A DNA stretch of 64,000 bases from Juglans regia (lineage: Eukaryota > Streptophyta > Magnoliopsida > Fagales > Juglandaceae): assembly GCF_001411555.2 (NCBI RefSeq), contig NW_023361825.1, positions 55,189 through 119,188 on the forward strand. The letters are read 5' to 3'. The notes under the pieces are model-generated. The model searched no databases and had not been told where the DNA came from. It saw only the letters and a list, made by a program, of their open reading frames with translations. Positions within the stretch are counted from its first letter, which is position 1, and each line of letters starts with the position of its first letter. The position numbers and the translations under genes were made by a program. Positions 21,285-32,339 of the stretch are shown here, piece after piece.

Positions 21285-22990
21285 TTAGAAATATTGATAA
21301 AATTTATTTCTTCTTTTTCCCTCGCCCACGGGGATTCTGTTGCAACGACATAACACGCTCCATTTGCACATCATCTCTCGTTGCACTTGCTCTTGCACTT
21401 CACTGCGTATTCTTTCCTCTTGGTCTCTCTGTTGGTCCCGCAAACGCGTCTCTAAATGAGACTGTCGTTCTAAGAGAGACTCTAACTCTTGCTGTCTCGA
21501 CCTCATATACTCATTCTCACGCCGTGCAGCTTCTAAATCTGTCGTAAGATTATTAATTTGTAAAGCCGATGAGGTTGAGGAGGATGAACATTTATGCTTG
21601 ATAGATCGTCCCAAACCTCTTGCCATACTAGACTGCGGCCCGAGCACTTGCGTGAATATGTCTATGTCACTAGGAGATGATTCCTCAAAAGCCGACTGCA
21701 TCTCCATCATTTTTCTCTGCAATTTAAAAGGTAATGATCGTAAATAATTTAGTAACGTATTAAAAGAAATAGAAATAAGAAATAAACTATTAAAATGTTA
21801 TATAAATAATTTATTGAACAAAATTAACACTGCTTACATAATTATCTGCAGCGACAGGATCCATCCACTCACTATGCTCATTAGTGTGAGTAGCAGCATA
21901 GACATGAATGAGGGAAAAATTTTCAGGATCATCACGTTTCTAACAAAGCGACAATATTAGCAATTTTAAAAAGATAATGTTAGTACTTATCAGAAAGAAT
22001 ATCAGGAAAATAAATGAAGTCTATAATTTTTTAATTACCATTTTTTCAGCAAGACGGTGGAATGACCTTGAACCGGCACGATGATGGACAGTCAGAGCGG
22101 ATCTATTATGTGCATTTGTAGAACTCAAGTGCTATAAAATATATTAAAAATATTAATTGTAATATGTACACATTCATATAATATATAGAACAAATATAAA
22201 TGTAAATAATTAAAAGATATAAATATAAAATACCTGATAATCTAGAGATGCGAAAAGATCACAACACTTTTTCCAATCATCTAATTTCATCTGCTGAAAA
22301 GGAGACTGCGCAGCCTCTTCCAACGTCTCAAACTTCTTGAAGTGGTCATGACATCATCCTTTGTGATGTCGGAATAGTGTAGCCATCAACTCATTCACGG
22401 TTCTCAAATACTCGCTACGGCCAAAGTCAAGGTCGAATTCATCCTAACAAAGGAATTAGGTCAAAAATATAATATATTAATCTAGGTGAAAAAAATGTAC
22501 TGAAAAGTAAACTCACCAGCACACGACTTCGAATGTGCTCCTTAATCTCATTCGGAACATCTCCCCATGAGCGCACATAAAATGGAGCATAAACTCGAAC
22601 TACTGTGCCAATATAGGAGGAAAGCGCTGCTGCACTATCATCCACTCCTCCAGTGGAATTATCAGGAATTGTGACCTTTAGTTTACCGTGTCTTCTATTT
22701 TTTTCAAGAGAGATTCCACGTATATAGCCACGACCGCGACGTGCAGATGCATCAACTACATGATAATAGATATACTATAATTAAAATTATATAGTTATTG
22801 AGAAAAAAGTATTAACTATATATATAATTATCAACGACAATATTTCCTTACTGGTCGGTGTCGACTGGCTGTTGTTCTCTTCTGTGTTAGATTGATCTTC
22901 AAGAACGGATTCCTCGAGTGGAGAGTCCTCAATGGATTCAGGACTTGGACTTGGCGGAGGCACATTTCTTCGTGCTCGTTTTGGCGGCAT
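21285..22990 (-). pseudogene. CACTA TNP1-like gene (Transposase_24, Ptta/En/Spm type)
   Basis: Multi-exon minus-strand gene starting at an ATG at 22990 (MPPKRARRNVPPPSPSPES). Later exons hold RRGRGYIRGISLEKNRR and GKLKVTIP, then SSYIGTVVRVYAPFYVRSWG, then HFKKFETLEEAAQSP, then SALTVHHRAGSRSFHRLAEK, then NFSLIHVYAATHTNEHSEWM (about 21835-21941). The last exon, from an acceptor at 21717, holds the FTQVLG block and a Gln/Glu-rich coiled coil. This order is that of the plant Ptta/En/Spm transposase family, thought to bind subterminal repeats. Breaks: a stop near 22350 in the FRHHKG region, and a 1-base frameshift near 21370, after which the expected basic tail NPRGRGKKKK sits in another frame. 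It is probably inactive. Exon borders are approximate. Confidence 0.8.
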
Positions 22991-23062
22991 TCTTGAAAAT
23001 AATTAATTATATCAAAGAAAATTAATTAGAAGAAATTATGAAAATTTGAAGATATTTTATAG

Positions 23063-24130
23063 TCACCTAGCTATATGAATAAAATATTTAGTACTTTTAT
23101 TCTTCATTTTCAGATGAATTCTCCATGCTTGTTTCAGAATCTCCATCAATAACATCTTCATCACATCATGCACCTCTTCTTCATCATCCTTATCCACCTC
23201 CTGCCCGGATTCTGATTTGTCTTCATCTTCTGACTCGTCTTCTTCTTCTTCCTCCTCACTTACTTGAATTAAATGATCATTTAATACAGACGGGTCGAGA
23301 TGGACGGGTGGAACATCATCTCTACACAAGGGGAGCAACTCGAGTGCACCGAGGTCAACAAACAAGTTAATACCCTCTCCATCTTCCTAGTATGCCTCAA
23401 TAATCGGAGTGTCATCTTCTTCTCCACTATTCTCGTAATCTGCACTCGTTCCTGCTTCATATATATTTCGAGGAATAAATTTTTGTACGACTCGCCAAGT
23501 TATCTCTCCTCTATCTTCATCAGCACTTTTCATTGGATCAATCAAGTAATAGACTTGGGTAGCTTGACAAGCCAATACAAATGGCTCATCTTCGTACCAT
23601 TTAGAGCAGTATTGACACTCGTAAAGTGATTATCCCTGCGTATTGAAACCCGACCACCGCCTAGATCCCACCAATCACATTTAAAGACATATGTTACAGA
23701 CCCACCCAGATATTTCAATCCGATAATATCACGTATGACACTATAATAGTCAATATCATCTGTTCCATGACTCCCCTCGACCAACACACCACAATTTTGA
23801 GTCTTTCTATTACGTTCACCGTCCAAAGTATGGAATCTATAACCTCGAACCGTGCATGCAGTATATCGAAGTGCTCTATTTGAGGGACCACGGGCCAATG
23901 CATACAATTCAGAAGAAATTGATCCGGGATCATGAGCACGTTGTTCCAAAATCTAACAATTGAAAAAGTATATATTTATTATTTCATTATCCAGAGTTAA
24001 AAATTTCACAATATAACATATATATAATTTTAGGTTCATACACGTTCTTCAAACCATCCGGGAAATTCTTTCTCGTGTCTTGCCTCTATATTTTCTACGT
24101 CTTCTGTCCTAAGTTTGTCTATGTGGTCAC
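23063..24130 (-). pseudogene. CACTA TNP2 transposase, C-terminal remnant (DUF4216)
   Basis: An upstream exon near 24120-24036 reads EARHEKEFPGWFEERV, the TNP2 segment before DUF4216. The next exon (23949-23400) has SSELYALARGPSNRALRYTA, GYRFHTLDGERNRKTQN, CGVLVEG, then CDWWDLGGGRVSIR and VYYLIDP, i.e. DUF4216. A frameshift near 23600 splits this exon. A Glu/Asp-rich tail (23365-23063) closes it. The DDE-bearing Transposase_21 domain that should precede it is absent. Its place (24.2 kb onward) is taken by a plus-strand ORF. The remnant therefore cannot catalyse transposition. Confidence 0.8.
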
Positions 24131-24231
24131 TGTTATAACATGTTGCAAAAGAAGTATATTTTCAGCACAACAATTATAATTAATTTTAAGAAAACTATAA
24201 TTATTCAAAGCACGATCGAAATGTCGATCTC

Positions 24232-24798
24232 GTGGCTCATAAAACCACATTTAGTCGGCTTCGGGTACAATTTTTGATACGAGTGGCACGTGGAGATCCT
24301 ATAGATTTTCCACTGCACATCTTTGAGAGGATCCGTTACGAGGCGAGCATCGTCTCCACGGATAATCTCCCATACGGTGTCCTAATCAGCCGACTATTAC
24401 TTGCACGGGGAGTGCCGACCCAGCCAGAGGAGCAGGTCAAAGATCAGATGAGCCCCCTCGACATGACCACGCATCGACGTAGCATTGGACAGGCGAGGGG
24501 ACGTCATCCACCCCCTGTAGAGGATCTAGTTCCTCCGACGCAGCCTGAGCCAGGTCATGTCGGGAGTAGTAGTCAGCATACGTCGAGCACATCTGCAGGA
24601 GATGTGCGGCCTGCTTGGGTTGATGCGGTCATCTCACAGCTGACTGCGCATATCGATCATAAGATTGATCGATCGCTCGAGGCTATATCGGCATCTATTG
24701 CCGAACTCACACATCGTGTAACTATCCTCAACGACAAGGTTGATACCTTGACTGAGGAGGTACGGAGTTCGACTTTTGCGGATAACGTTATCATCTGA
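24232..24798 (+). CDS. foreign ORF inside the CACTA element, plant transposon-protein-like
   Basis: An open frame of 188 codons on the strand opposite to the CACTA genes. The first third (RVARGDPIDFPLHIFERIRY, then LPYGVLISRLLLARGVP) resembles the core of the putative plant transposon protein domain (Transposase_32-like). Then come a Pro/Ser/His-rich linker and a C-terminal amphipathic helix with heptad character (residues 125-180, SQLTAHIDHKIDRSLEAISA). The frame opens at GTG with no in-frame ATG before about 24448, so a 5' exon is missing or the frame is a fragment. It lies where the TNP2 catalytic exons should be. It may be a captured gene piece or an inserted retroelement ORF; function unknown. 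Base composition is GC-richer than its surroundings. Confidence 0.55.
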   Translation: MAHKTTFSRLRVQFLIRVARGDPIDFPLHIFERIRYEASIVSTDNLPYGVLISRLLLARGVPTQPEEQVKDQMSPLDMTTHRRSIGQARGRHPPPVEDLVPPTQPEPGHVGSSSQHTSSTSAGDVRPAWVDAVISQLTAHIDHKIDRSLEAISASIAELTHRVTILNDKVDTLTEEVRSSTFADNVII

Positions 24799-25089
24799 CT
24801 ATTGTTTACTACATTTTATTAAATCTTGTATTTTATTTTTAATATTTGTAATGAAAAATATTATTGAATATTTCTATCGTTTGTTAATTTCAATTTTTAA
24901 TCTTCTTTGATGTTATATTTGTCAACTTTAATACTAAATCACTGCATTTCAAATATATATAAACATAAATATATATTTATATATTACAAATTGTGTATAT
25001 ATAAATATATACAATTCAATTTTTAGACTTGTTCACAAATTATGTACAATAAAAACCACATAATTTTTAAATTAAAGTCATTTAATTTA

Positions 25090-25376
25090 AATTTACAATG
25101 AACGTTCGAACGGCGCAAACTTTTTACGTTCGAACGTTAATTAATAACGTGCGAACGGTTGCGCCAAAATATTTTACGTTCAAACGTAAACAGACATAAC
25201 GTTCGAACATATATGTGACGTTCGAACGTATATTTCCCATACGTTGGAACGTAAAAAAATCTCATTCTATCTTTAGTGACGGTTTCCATAAACTGTCACA
25301 GAAAATGCCTTTTAGTGACGGTCTATGGACTGTCACAATTTCCCAACCGTCACTAAAAAGCAATTGTGTTGTAGTG
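25090..25376. repeat. right subterminal repeat array of the CACTA element
   Basis: Several ACGTTCGAACG-type palindromes (25098-25240) and then three GTGACGG/CCGTCAC words near the end mirror the left array. The right array is much shorter than the left one. Confidence 0.75.
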
Positions 25377-25476
25377 TTGGTTATTTCCCATCTCTTCTAA
25401 ATCTGACGTTTACAATATCTCTCTTCATTTTCAACCTAATTTAGAACGCTAGTTTGATCACAAGGTAAAAAGCATG

Positions 25477-28400
25477 TGTAACACCCGGATCTAGCCAAAT
25501 CCCATTTTTAAATATTTTTGGACTTGTGCGTATGAGAAACCTAATTAAGTGTTCGAGTATTTTTTTTTTATTTTTGGAATAGACTACGGGCTTAAAATCT
25601 TTATTTTGGCAGGTTATGATTTTATTGCCCTTGATAATTAGGTTAAATTTTTTTTAAACACCCACCACGCACACACGACTCTAGCACTCCCATATGCACG
25701 TATGCCTCTCTTCTCCTTAGCTTTAGGGTTTTGTTTTTTTCTTGTTCCAATCACCTATATCTTCACACATTAACTTCACAGTACTTCATGCATGTCTCCA
25801 TTCTATTTTCATGGCAACCATCCCTATATATATAGAACTCGTACGTGGTAGACGTAAATGATCTTTAACCTAGACTAGAGTGTTGCCGCACCACCAGATT
25901 AACATTCTCGGACCCTTCCCCCACTGGCTAGCGACCATCATAAAACCCCTGTCAAGCTCTCCCCGTTGCCGTCAAACCTTTGTGCTGCCCAAGCTTCTCT
26001 CGGCTTCCCACTACCATGTGTGAGCCCTCCATTTACAACTACCACTGCCACAACTAGCATCTCCACGCCTCCACGCCTCCCTGTCTAGGAACACCCAGCA
26101 ACCAGTAACAAATTGGTTGTTTCACGCTCAGTGCCATGCACCACCCTTCATGCGCATTCACCAACCCAGCCATGTGTACCACCATGTGAAAGCCATTGCT
26201 CGAGCCCCATGAGAAACTGCACAACCAACAACGAAGGGCAGTCCCACTGCCAAGCTTTTCCATGCCGCAACCCACACGATTGGCCAGTGCACGATGGAAG
26301 ACACTAGCCCAGAATGAAAACTGCCCAGCCTCCATCTCCCAAGCCCACCTAGCCTTGCACCACCAGTCCACCTCGTGGCACAACAACCCCGAGCATCAGG
26401 ATGAGACTTACTTCACACGGCAGAAGCCATCAACGCCACCACCCCTCCCCCATCTCGCAGAAAGCCGCCAACCGTCGTCCTATGTTTTTCCCACACCGAA
26501 ATAGAGCCACCACTTACAGCCATCCCCAGCTCCTTCTCAATGCCATCAACCACGACAAGTGTCCACAGAAACCGTCGGCGAAGACTTCCCGTCACCCCAA
26601 TAAGCTCATGCTGTTTCTTTTTGTTTTTCTCTTTTCTCTCGGTCTCTCCCTCATTCTCTCACCGTGTTCTTCTCTCGTTCATCACTCTCTCTCCCTCTCT
26701 ATCATTTTCAACTGCCCAGACACAGCCCTCACTGCTGTCAACCACAGTCAGCTCCCTACGCTGTCACACGTTCCCTTCTCGGTGAGCCCCTGCCATGCAA
26801 AGCTAATTTCACCCATGTTATATATGTTTTCACTTCTCAGTGAGCCCCTGCCATGCAAAGCTGATTTCATGCATGTTATATATGTTTTCAAACAACAAAA
26901 TGCCTAACTATACCTTACCGAATAGTTGGTCTATTAATTAAATGAAATTACATTAGTACCCTTTACTACAAGTTGTATTAATGTGCTTTTAAACTTTTAT
27001 TATGTATTAGTACTCTCTAATTTATTTATGTTTTACATAAATCTTTTAAGTAAATTAAATTGGTATTAAGCAAGGGTTTTCTTTCAAAAAGTAAACAATA
27101 AAGTTGTATTTTTTTTTTATGATCTAGCTTATTATATTGTTGCTGAATAATTTAAATTATTTTGGTATAATTATATTATCTAGTATCAGATTTTATAATT
27201 ACACTTCAATAGTAAATAGGTCAGACTTTTAAATGTTTTAGTTGAAGTTCGTAAATGGACATTGATGGTTTTAGAAAGTGATGTTATATTTTGAGGCTAT
27301 GAGAACTTTAGGTTTTGAGAAAATAAAATAGGTTATTTTAGAAGCTTAGGCATAGATATCGAAATACGTGATTGATTGAAAATTTATGAAAATTACGTAA
27401 TTATTTTATAGGTGACGATTAATTATTGTTCGGCATTTTGAGGAAAATTCTAAAAAAATTAAGAAGTCCAAGTAAACGGGGTTCCTATGCTAGACTTTTG
27501 ATAAAAATAAAATGGGTTGAGGTTGATTTTTGAAAAGTATGCATGTTTTATTATGAAAAGAAATTTGAACTACCTCAGTTATTTGTTTTGTATTACTCAT
27601 GAGATTTTCTTTAAGAATAAAGTATTTTTCTGGCATGACTGATGTAGACATGAGTTATTTTGACACTTTGTTTTTGAACTATGCAAAAGAGAGCAAATAT
27701 GAAATTTTATGCATAAATTATGTTTTTCTGATTTGATAATGTTCTGTTCTGAAGATGTTTTGCACTCTGGTATGATATGATGTGATTTTTGAAAACCTCT
27801 GGCATAACATTCTGTTTCTGTTTTTATTTCGTTCTGACCTTACCATGGGTGTAAAACTGTGGCTTCTGTTTGGGTTGGTACCAACTTTTCTGTTTTAGGT
27901 GCACCTAGTTTGGAGGCAAAGTGGTTTTCTGCGTGTTCTTTCCTGTGTGCACACTCAAGGCTTCGAGAATAATAAGGAGAAGATTCACATTCTGTTTCTA
28001 GTAGTTGGTCGCCGGGGTTTGCACAACCTACCACGGGGGTTAAACATGGTCTCTGTTCTGATATGATAAGATAAGATGTGACGTTTCAGTTTATGCTATG
28101 CCAAAGGGATTTTGATTAGGAATATTTTCAAACTTTCGCTCTGATATTTTTGATAACATGTTCTGACTCTGTATTCTGAAAACAAATATTCTGATTCTGC
28201 AATCTGAAAGAAACTATTTTGTTCTGCATTCTGAACTCTGTAAATGCTCATGTTTACACACTAGTATATGCCCTCTACTTACTAAGTTGTTGATAACTCA
28301 CACCTTATCTTCAAACATTTTTCAGATAATTTTGATAGTTCAGCTGGAGAATAAGAGTAGGAAGTTTTAGCAAGGTGTGATGATTGTAAAGGAATAAGTG

Positions 28401-28690
28401 CCAGAGGGTACAAATACTTATTTGAGAGTCATAGTTAGTAAATTGATTATTTTCAGATATTTTGATGTGTTGGGTTAAAGATTTTTTGAGTTTTTAGAGA
28501 GTTTTCAATTTATGTTATTGAGAATTTCTTTGTTGTCCCTTTAAAGGAACATGGGTTTTTTGGTTGAGCAAAGGAATTAATATTTTATGGAGTCTTCTGA
28601 ATTTTATAGTTGTGATATTGGAGATAATTTTAGGTAATTTTAGATAATTTTAGATAATTTTATAGTTGTGATATTGGTGGGTGAGTATCA
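25477..28690 (+). repeat. long gypsy-like LTR relic (family TGTAACACCC), copy b
   Basis: It starts TGTAACACCCGGATCTAGCC, a common plant LTR 5' end, also seen at 62837. A C-rich leader (25.7-26.8 kb, with CTCTCTCCCTCTCT and a direct repeat of about 50 bases containing GTGAGCCCCTGCCATGCAAA at 26781 and 26841) is followed by AT-rich sequence homologous to copy a. The 3' end could not be fixed; homology to copy a fades after about 28.4 kb. The long ORFs in the C-rich leader are composition artefacts on both strands. Confidence 0.55.
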
Positions 28691-29094
28691 TCGACTTTAC
28701 ATATTACTCATCACCTCACCTGTCCTTATACACACTAGCATGAACGTGAACTTGAAACATATCATGAATGTGAACTTGAAACATGATTGAACATGAACTT
28801 GAAAATAGTATGAACGTGGGCTTGAAACATAGCATGAACGTGAACTTGAACATAGCATGAACGTGAACTTGAAATGCATTATTGTCTCATGTAGTAGTTA
28901 CCATGATGTTCTTGTCTCATGGGATTATCATAATGATATTTTTATCTCATAGGGTTACCTAATAAAGTAATCTTGTCTATCAAACATGATAATTAAAAGT
29001 AATCATGTGGGTACTACACGGGTCCCCTTAAGTCATGTATCCCTGTCGATCACCGCATCACAACACAAGTATCTGCACCAATTGTGAGTACGTT

Positions 29095-29275
29095 AACATA
29101 TGTGCCACAATTGCTGTGGACATAACTGTTGTACGTGCCACAATTGTTGTGGTCACACGTATTGTATGTGCTACAATTTATGTGGACACACGTATTGTAC
29201 GTGCCACAATTACGGTGGACACACGTATTGTATGTGTCATAATTGTTGTGGACACATGTATTGTATGTATCTCGT
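29095..29275. repeat. 33-bp minisatellite, array 1 (about 5 units)
   Basis: The unit is built from GTGCCACAATTGTTGTGG followed by ACACACGTATTGTAC, total 33 bases. Because 33 is divisible by three, several frames stay open and give Cys/His-rich translations. These have no start context or family match, and I do not call them a gene. Confidence 0.8.
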
Positions 29276-29904
29276 ATCAGGTATCTGCACCTGTAGAGTA
29301 CGCATAATGTGAAATGAAATATGGCTCCATCGATGTTAGTGTCTGGTGCACTCCGGTGAACAGTTACTTAGGCCCCATTCGTAACCTGTTGATTTTATTT
29401 TGTCAACCTATTAAATTTTTCAGTAATTTAGACATTCTTGTTTGAACAAAAGAGATCCACAATGATATTATCTCATCCTAGCACTTAGGGTCCTGATAGA
29501 CGTAAACAGACTTAACATAACTGGAAAGGTTGTTCCCAAGGTACACAAAATGTACTCGAGATGAAACGTGACATAAAATGAAAGGACAGAAGCCATGATG
29601 TAATGTAAATGACATAAACGTGAGGTGAAAGACATGATGTACAATGATTGAACATGAACTTGAACATAGCATGAACGTGACTTGAAATGCATTCTTGTCT
29701 CATGGAGTTACTATGATGTTTTTATCTCATGAGATTACTATAATGATATTCTTGTCTCATGGGGTTATCATAATTGAGTAATCTTGTCTATCAAACGTGA
29801 TAATTAAAAATGACCACGTGGGTGCTACACAGGTCCTCTTGAGCCATGTGTCCCTGTCGATTACTGCATCACAACACAAGTATCTGCACTAGCTGTGAGT
29901 GTGT

Positions 29905-30055
29905 TAATATATGTGCCATAATTGTTGTGGACACACATGTTGTACGTGCCACAATTGTTGTGGTCACACGTATTGTACATGCCACAATTGTAGTGGACAA
30001 ACGTATTGTATGTGCCACAATTGTCATGGACTCATATATTGTACGTATTTCGTAT
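29905..30055. repeat. 33-bp minisatellite, array 2 (about 4 units)
   Basis: Same unit as array 1 inside the second 0.8-kb copy, slightly more diverged and about one unit shorter. Confidence 0.8.
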
Positions 30056-30430
30056 CAGGTATCTGCTCCCGTACGAGTACGCATAATGTGAAATAAAATA
30101 TGGCTCCATCGACGTTAGTACCTGGTGCACTCCAGTGACTAGTTACTTAGGCTCCATTCGTAACTTGTTGACTTTACTTTATTAACCAAGAAAATTTCAC
30201 ACTAATTTAGACACTCCAACGTAAACAAAGAAGTTTCACTAGGATATTATCCCATCATAGCACTTAGTGTCTTGATAGACATAAACATACTTGACATAAC
30301 TTGAAAGGATGTTCCCAAGATACACAAATTGTACTCAAAACGAAACGTGACATGAAACAAAATGATAGAAACCCTGACGTAACGTTACATGATATAAACG
30401 TAAGGCGAAAGACATGACGTACAAAGAGCC

Positions 30431-31239
30431 AGAAAAATATTTCGTAGCATATAACGGACAATATTTTGTAGCATGGCATAATATGGAATAACATGTAAAG
30501 TACAACACTTCTTGATACAACATAACATGTAACGTACAATATTTCATAACATGATATACATGTAATAGATAAAATACGCAACATAATAATTGTGTAACAG
30601 GTAGCAATACGTAACATGATATACTTGTAACGAACAAAAATACATGACATAATATATTATGTAACAGATAATCATGAAGTGACATGGTATAGTATGACAT
30701 ATATGATAATATACATACATAGACTGTAGTTCCATTACCCATCACACATACGTAGTAAGTTGATAGTAAGTTAAGAGTTAACTTACAACGATCATCGCAT
30801 TTTATTAGATAAAGCACGAAATACGAGAAACTATAAGAAGGAGTTCTAAATGTTAGAAACTTAATCACTAACATATAGAAACATGAAGAAATGCTAACTC
30901 CAAAAATTACCAAAATTTATATTGCCCATGTAAATTATTTCCTAAACTCAAATATGAACTTAGAAAAATTTTAAGCCAAATACAACTATGAGAAATATGC
31001 TAGGGCCAAAATTTCAAAAGCCATTTTTCTTTTATTTTTTGTTGCAATTTTGTCCAACTCCAAAACTCATGATCAAACCCAAATATTGCAACAAAGATCC
31101 TCATGTCATAAGTTTAAAAACATGTTTAAAACATCCAACAAGATTATACTTCACATAATCACAAAACTCTTTAGTAAAAAAATCTAAACTGTTTAACTAA
31201 AATACAACTCTTGAATCTCAAGATTGAAGACTTAGACCA
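30431..31239. other. AT-rich spacer with degenerate CATAACATG words
   Basis: The left half repeats imperfect words such as CATAACATGTAACGTACAA at 20-60-base intervals up to about 30720. The right half shows nothing that I recognise. Confidence 0.5.
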
Positions 31240-32335
31240 TGTTTTGGGCAGCAGGGAGATTGCAAGATTTGTGTGGTGCAAGGTCTCGACAGAATTAGTT
31301 ATTCCATTTGAGCCTCAACAATGGTGGCGTGATAGGGTCCACGCTTTGTTTAATCGAGCTTCTCAATAGTCACAAGTGGGGACATTAATTGGATTAATTC
31401 TTGTTATTGTAACATGGAGACTGTGGAAGAGGAGATGTACAGCTCGGATGGAAGGAAAATATGAGAATTTGGGAGTGGTTTGGAGTTCAGTTAAATACTG
31501 GGCTCAGTATGTAGCTGAGAAAATAGCAAAGGTGAAAAAGTTGTCTAAAGGGGATATGGATATTCTGAGAAGGTTGGATGTTAAAATTGTGGAAATACAT
31601 AGAAGAATGCCGTGTATTGTTCGTTGATCTGTGACCAGCCTGGGAAGATTTAAATTGAATTTTGATGGAAGTAGTCTTGGTAATTCTGGAGAAGGAGGTG
31701 AAGGAGGGGTTTTGAGGGATGATAGAGGAAAGCTGATATTTGCCTTTTCCAAGTCTTTTGGTCATTGTTCTAACAATGAAGTTGAGCTCAGAGTGGTGCT
31801 AGAGGGTTTGATTTTATGCAAACAGATGGGTTTTATAAAGATTGATATTGAATGTGATTCTTTGGTGGTTGCTAATTGGATTGTTGACAAGAACTATACA
31901 GTTTGGTACCTTCGGGATTTTTGGGACAAAGTAGTGACTCTTTTAGAGGATTTTGATTACTCTATTAATCATTGCTTTAGGGAACTAAATAGCGTTGCTG
32001 ATCTGATGGCACAATCTTGTGTGCAAGGGGAGAATAAGGTTGTCCGTAATGTTGGCCTTTTGGATATAGAAATAAGAGGCTTGTATAGATTGGATAAGTC
32101 GGGTATGGCTTATATACAGGATTAGTTTGGGGCATTAGTAGTCTCATGGGTGGGTCTCTAGTTTTATTAATTTTTTGACTGGTTGATTGGTTATTTGGTT
32201 GTAATAAGTTGGTTTAGTTTCTTGGATACTTGGGTTTTGGTTTTTTTGATTAATATTATAACCCCGAATATATAAGTTGTAACCACGGTATTCCTCCGCT
32301 ATAAGTGAGAGTTTTTTAATAAATTTGGAAGTGGG
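31240..32335 (+). mobile_element. 5'-truncated L1-type LINE
   Basis: The first part (31240-31627) reads WRDRVHALFNRASQ, a stop, then IVTWRLWKRRCTARMEGKYE, matching the zf-RVT to RNase H linker of plant LINE ORF2. The RNase H-like domain follows at 31631-32125. About 200 bases of 3' UTR (GTAACCACGGTATTCCTCCG) end near 32335. Reverse transcriptase and endonuclease are missing, the usual result of incomplete reverse transcription. Confidence 0.8.
31631..32125 (+). pseudogene. LINE ORF2 C-terminal RNase H-like domain (RVT_3)
   Basis: Open frame of about 164 residues: GRFKLNFDGSSLGNSG carries the first catalytic Asp, GVLRDDRGKLIFAFSK the next strand, and NNEVELRVVLEGL the conserved Glu. IDIECDSLVVANWI holds the second Asp, and INHCFRELNSVADLMAQ the helix before the end; it finishes with RLDKSGMAYI and TAG. 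One stop separates it from the upstream LINE piece. It is a remnant of a larger ORF2, so an independent role is not expected. Confidence 0.8.
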
Positions 32336-32339
32336 CCGT

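Larger units (their letters stand above)
20410..25376 (-). mobile_element. CACTA (En/Spm) DNA transposon, 4.97 kb, with TSD TTG
   Basis: The left end is CACTACAATAGAATGTG at 20410. The right end is CAATTGTGTTGTAGTG at 25361-25376, whose complement starts CACTACAACACAATTG. The 3-bp duplication TTG is exact (20407-20409 and 25377-25379), the CACTA hallmark. Both ends carry inverted GTGACGG/CCGTCAC words and then arrays of the palindrome AACGTTCGAACGTT and variants (20580-21160 left, 25100-25260 right). Inside are a TNP1-like gene and the C-terminal part of a TNP2 transposase on the minus strand, plus an unrelated ORF on the plus strand. The catalytic part of TNP2 is missing, so the element is non-autonomous; it could only move in trans. 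Confidence 0.88.
28691..30430. repeat. 0.8-kb tandem duplication with 33-bp minisatellite
   Basis: Two imperfect copies (about 28.70-29.65 and 29.65-30.43 kb) share order and spacing. Marker CCCTGTCGAT lies at 29041 and 29852, and GCACTTAG at 29481 and 30260. Each contains GAACGTGAACTTGAA words, a TCTTGTCTCATG series and a 33-bp minisatellite. It may be the non-coding internal region of the retroelement whose LTR starts at 25.5 kb, or a local satellite seed. Confidence 0.75.

Noticed and set aside
26054..26907. Overlapping ORFs on both strands in a C-rich block
   Set aside because: Same compositional effect in LTR copy b; six-frame openness without family motifs.
29100..29312. Cys/His-rich ORF resembling a metal-binding or zinc-finger peptide
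   Set aside because: It is the translation of a 33-bp minisatellite in a stop-free phase; several frames are open, there is no start context, and the second array breaks the pattern.
28691..30430. CRISPR-like array
   Set aside because: The repeats are contiguous minisatellites in a plant-type genome without unique spacers of fixed length or cas genes.
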